Assembly: GCA_011800805.1 (NCBI GenBank)
Contig: MPNW01000177.1
Span: 126,710-190,709, forward strand
Origin: Hirudo medicinalis
Taxonomy: Eukaryota > Annelida > Clitellata > Hirudinida > Hirudinidae
Direction: 5' to 3'
Length of the DNA: 64,000 nucleotides
Of the stretch, positions 62,303 through 64,000 are shown piece by piece. How positions within the stretch are numbered: position 1 is the first letter of the stretch; the number at the start of each line of letters is the position of its first letter. Under the pieces are notes generated by a model. That model was not told the DNA's origin. It worked only from the letters and a program-made list of their open reading frames with translations, and ran no database searches. A program made the position numbers and the translations under genes.

Positions 62303-64000
62303 ACTTCTTTTTTCAAACTAAATAAATAACACAAGCATTTGAACGTTCAAAATGTATTCTAGTTACCCCGATGAACGGCATTAGATTTAAAACAGTAATG
62401 ACTTATTTAACAAAAATGATTGTTCTCAGAGTTTTGAGAACTCTAATGGTGTTTGTTTATTGTGCAATAGCGCTTCTCTCCTAAACAGATAAAAAAATAA
62501 ATTATGATTTTACTGTAACGCCTCGTAGACTTCTAACAAAATTATAGCTACAAAATTAATTACACAACTCCCAAGCTTTGGTGATTAATTCAAGCCCAAA
62601 AGCACCAAGATTGAGGGATACCCCGAAGAACTTGAACAGTGATGTGCACTAAAAATTCTTATGTTTGTCAAATCATAATGTTTTTGTTAATGGCGCAAGT
62701 CTATTTTTGTAATTAAAATAATATTTAACCAAAAGATTTAATTTATATTATATTAAAATGTAAATGTAACTAATTGTATGCTTTTATTAATCTCCTATCC
62801 AGCATAACATCCAAAATCAGTTGCGAAACTGTTTTTCAAGAATAGCTTTAAACTATATATTTTGAAGAACTGAAAAAATTGAGTTTGGCGCTTTAGAAAT
62901 TTTGTGTTCTCTTCTCTTGTAGCTGCTTCCTTTTTCCAGGATGTCCCCTCTTCACGAATATTGTCCCCTTGGAACATTCCTTTACAGGTGTCTTTGTTCT
63001 TTGTATAGTATTTGTTCTGTTCTTAAAGTTCAATAAAATTTAGAAAATGGTGTGCTTTAGCAACAAATAATCCTTGTAACAAGAGCATTTTTGTGACACT
63101 TATCAAACTTGTTGTAATAAACTCGATATTGTGAACGCATCAAATAATTTATTTCTTTGTCAAGAAAGTTGTTTTTTTACACTCTTTAAAAATCACGTGG
63201 GTAGTTGATATTATTCGATATCTTATTAGATATTCTTGGGATGTTATGGAAATTTAATGTCACATCGGTTGCATCCCACCCCGCACCCTAAATGATGTCC
63301 ACTGCTTAAAAGATAGAAAGTAAAAAAAGATTTTTGTGAAGGGAAAAAGCATATGAAAACTTGAGTGAGTTATCCTTTGGGAGATTCTTGGTCTGTCTGG
63401 TCGGAAATTAACCACATCAACCTGTTTTGATATTTATAACTTATCTCTGCATACGATAGGCTTTTCAAGGTCAAAGAGAAGACGTAACTTCAGAAACAAA
63501 GGCAGCAATTTTGTGCCGCCGAGCGAGAAAGTTTAAACAGACTACATTTGATTTACTCCAGTCGATATGTTAGCAAAAAAGTCTCAATCTTTGTTTTATT
63601 TGTGTGCTGAGAGGTATGTTGCGAAGATTTCTTTAAATGTAAGATTTCTTTTGTGTTTTTGAATGCTAACATGTTAAATAAAAGATGAAAATATTTTTGG
63701 AGGAGCACTTAAAATAGCTGTCTCCATTTTTCTTAGGTGCAGTTGAAATGAAATGAGTTTAGACTAGATTTGAAGAGATGCTGGTAAAAAAAGAACTTCA
63801 AAGGGCTTCGTTAAAAAGTTTAGCTTCGCACTTATTACGAGCTGTTAATCCAAACTTAACAAGTTCATCTTCTGGCATGAATATCCAATGCGGTATTTGG
63901 ATTTTGCAATCCTTTGTAACCCTGAATTACTCCTGGGGTCTGCTATTTCAACACGACTAGCGAATGATATCAAGTGAAATTGCATCTCTGCAAGAGTTTT
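62303..64000. other. Upstream of TBK1; no firm gene
   Basis: AT-rich. A plus-strand ATG at 63569 opens MLAKKSQSLFYLCAER and runs into a donor-like gtatgt at about 63616, and a 60-codon ORF follows at 63778-63960. These could be the first exons of a gene leaving the window, but their phases do not fit with the acceptors I can see, and no family is recognised. Confidence 0.4.

Overview
The window looks like nuclear DNA of an AT-rich, intron-dense metazoan, most likely an invertebrate. The evidence is genes split into many short exons by introns of roughly 70-1000 bp with GT-AG (twice GC-AG) borders, abundant ATT/GAT/GGAT microsatellites, tRNA-derived SINE-like pieces, and LINE and hAT remnants. 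There are no operons, Shine-Dalgarno sites or bacterial signals. The gene families (TBK1/IKK-epsilon, eEF2K, ZNF236, FRMD6, SLC25A32, an ANTP-class homeobox) are animal families. I cannot name the species; the proteins are moderately diverged from the human sequences I compared from memory.

Layout. 1-3.1 kb: no gene seen; a diverged direct repeat and a SINE-like piece. 3.1-5.2 kb (-): a three-exon homeobox gene (EMX/VAX/NOTO-like homeodomain plus an EH1-like repressor motif) that is invisible to simple ORF finding. 7.5-9.3 kb (-): a seven-exon mitochondrial carrier of the SLC25A32 (folate/FAD) type. 9.3-17 kb: microsatellite-rich, with one weak unknown candidate near 12-13 kb. 17.1-24.8 kb (+): a FRMD6/Expanded-like FERM protein with a PPxY motif. 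28.0-32.5 kb (-): eEF2 kinase, 13 exons. 35.6-36.1 kb: a short hAT-type element with an 8-bp target-site duplication. 37.3-48.6 kb (+): a ZNF236 orthologue, about 28 coding exons and 26 C2H2 fingers. 49.3-50.7 kb (-): an unrecognised zinc-finger gene, convergent with ZNF236, with a reading-frame break. 51-56 kb: repeats and decayed LINE/hAT pieces. 56.1-62.3 kb (-): a TBK1/IKK-epsilon kinase, about 18 exons. 62.3-64 kb: nothing firm.

The genes are independent transcription units on both strands; I see no functional cluster. Exon borders were placed by hand from splice motifs, reading-phase continuity and similarity to families I know. All the large gene models close in frame: homeobox 204 aa, SLC25A32 350 aa, FRMD6-like 1016 aa, eEF2K 736 aa, ZNF236 2021 aa, TBK1 754 or 787 aa. 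Most notable are (i) an in-frame 99-nt segment in the last TBK1 exon that is either an intron or codes for a transmembrane helix, (ii) a triplicated splice acceptor in the same gene, (iii) a PPxY motif in the FRMD6/Expanded-like protein, and (iv) two GC-AG introns in ZNF236, one bounded by a short direct repeat.
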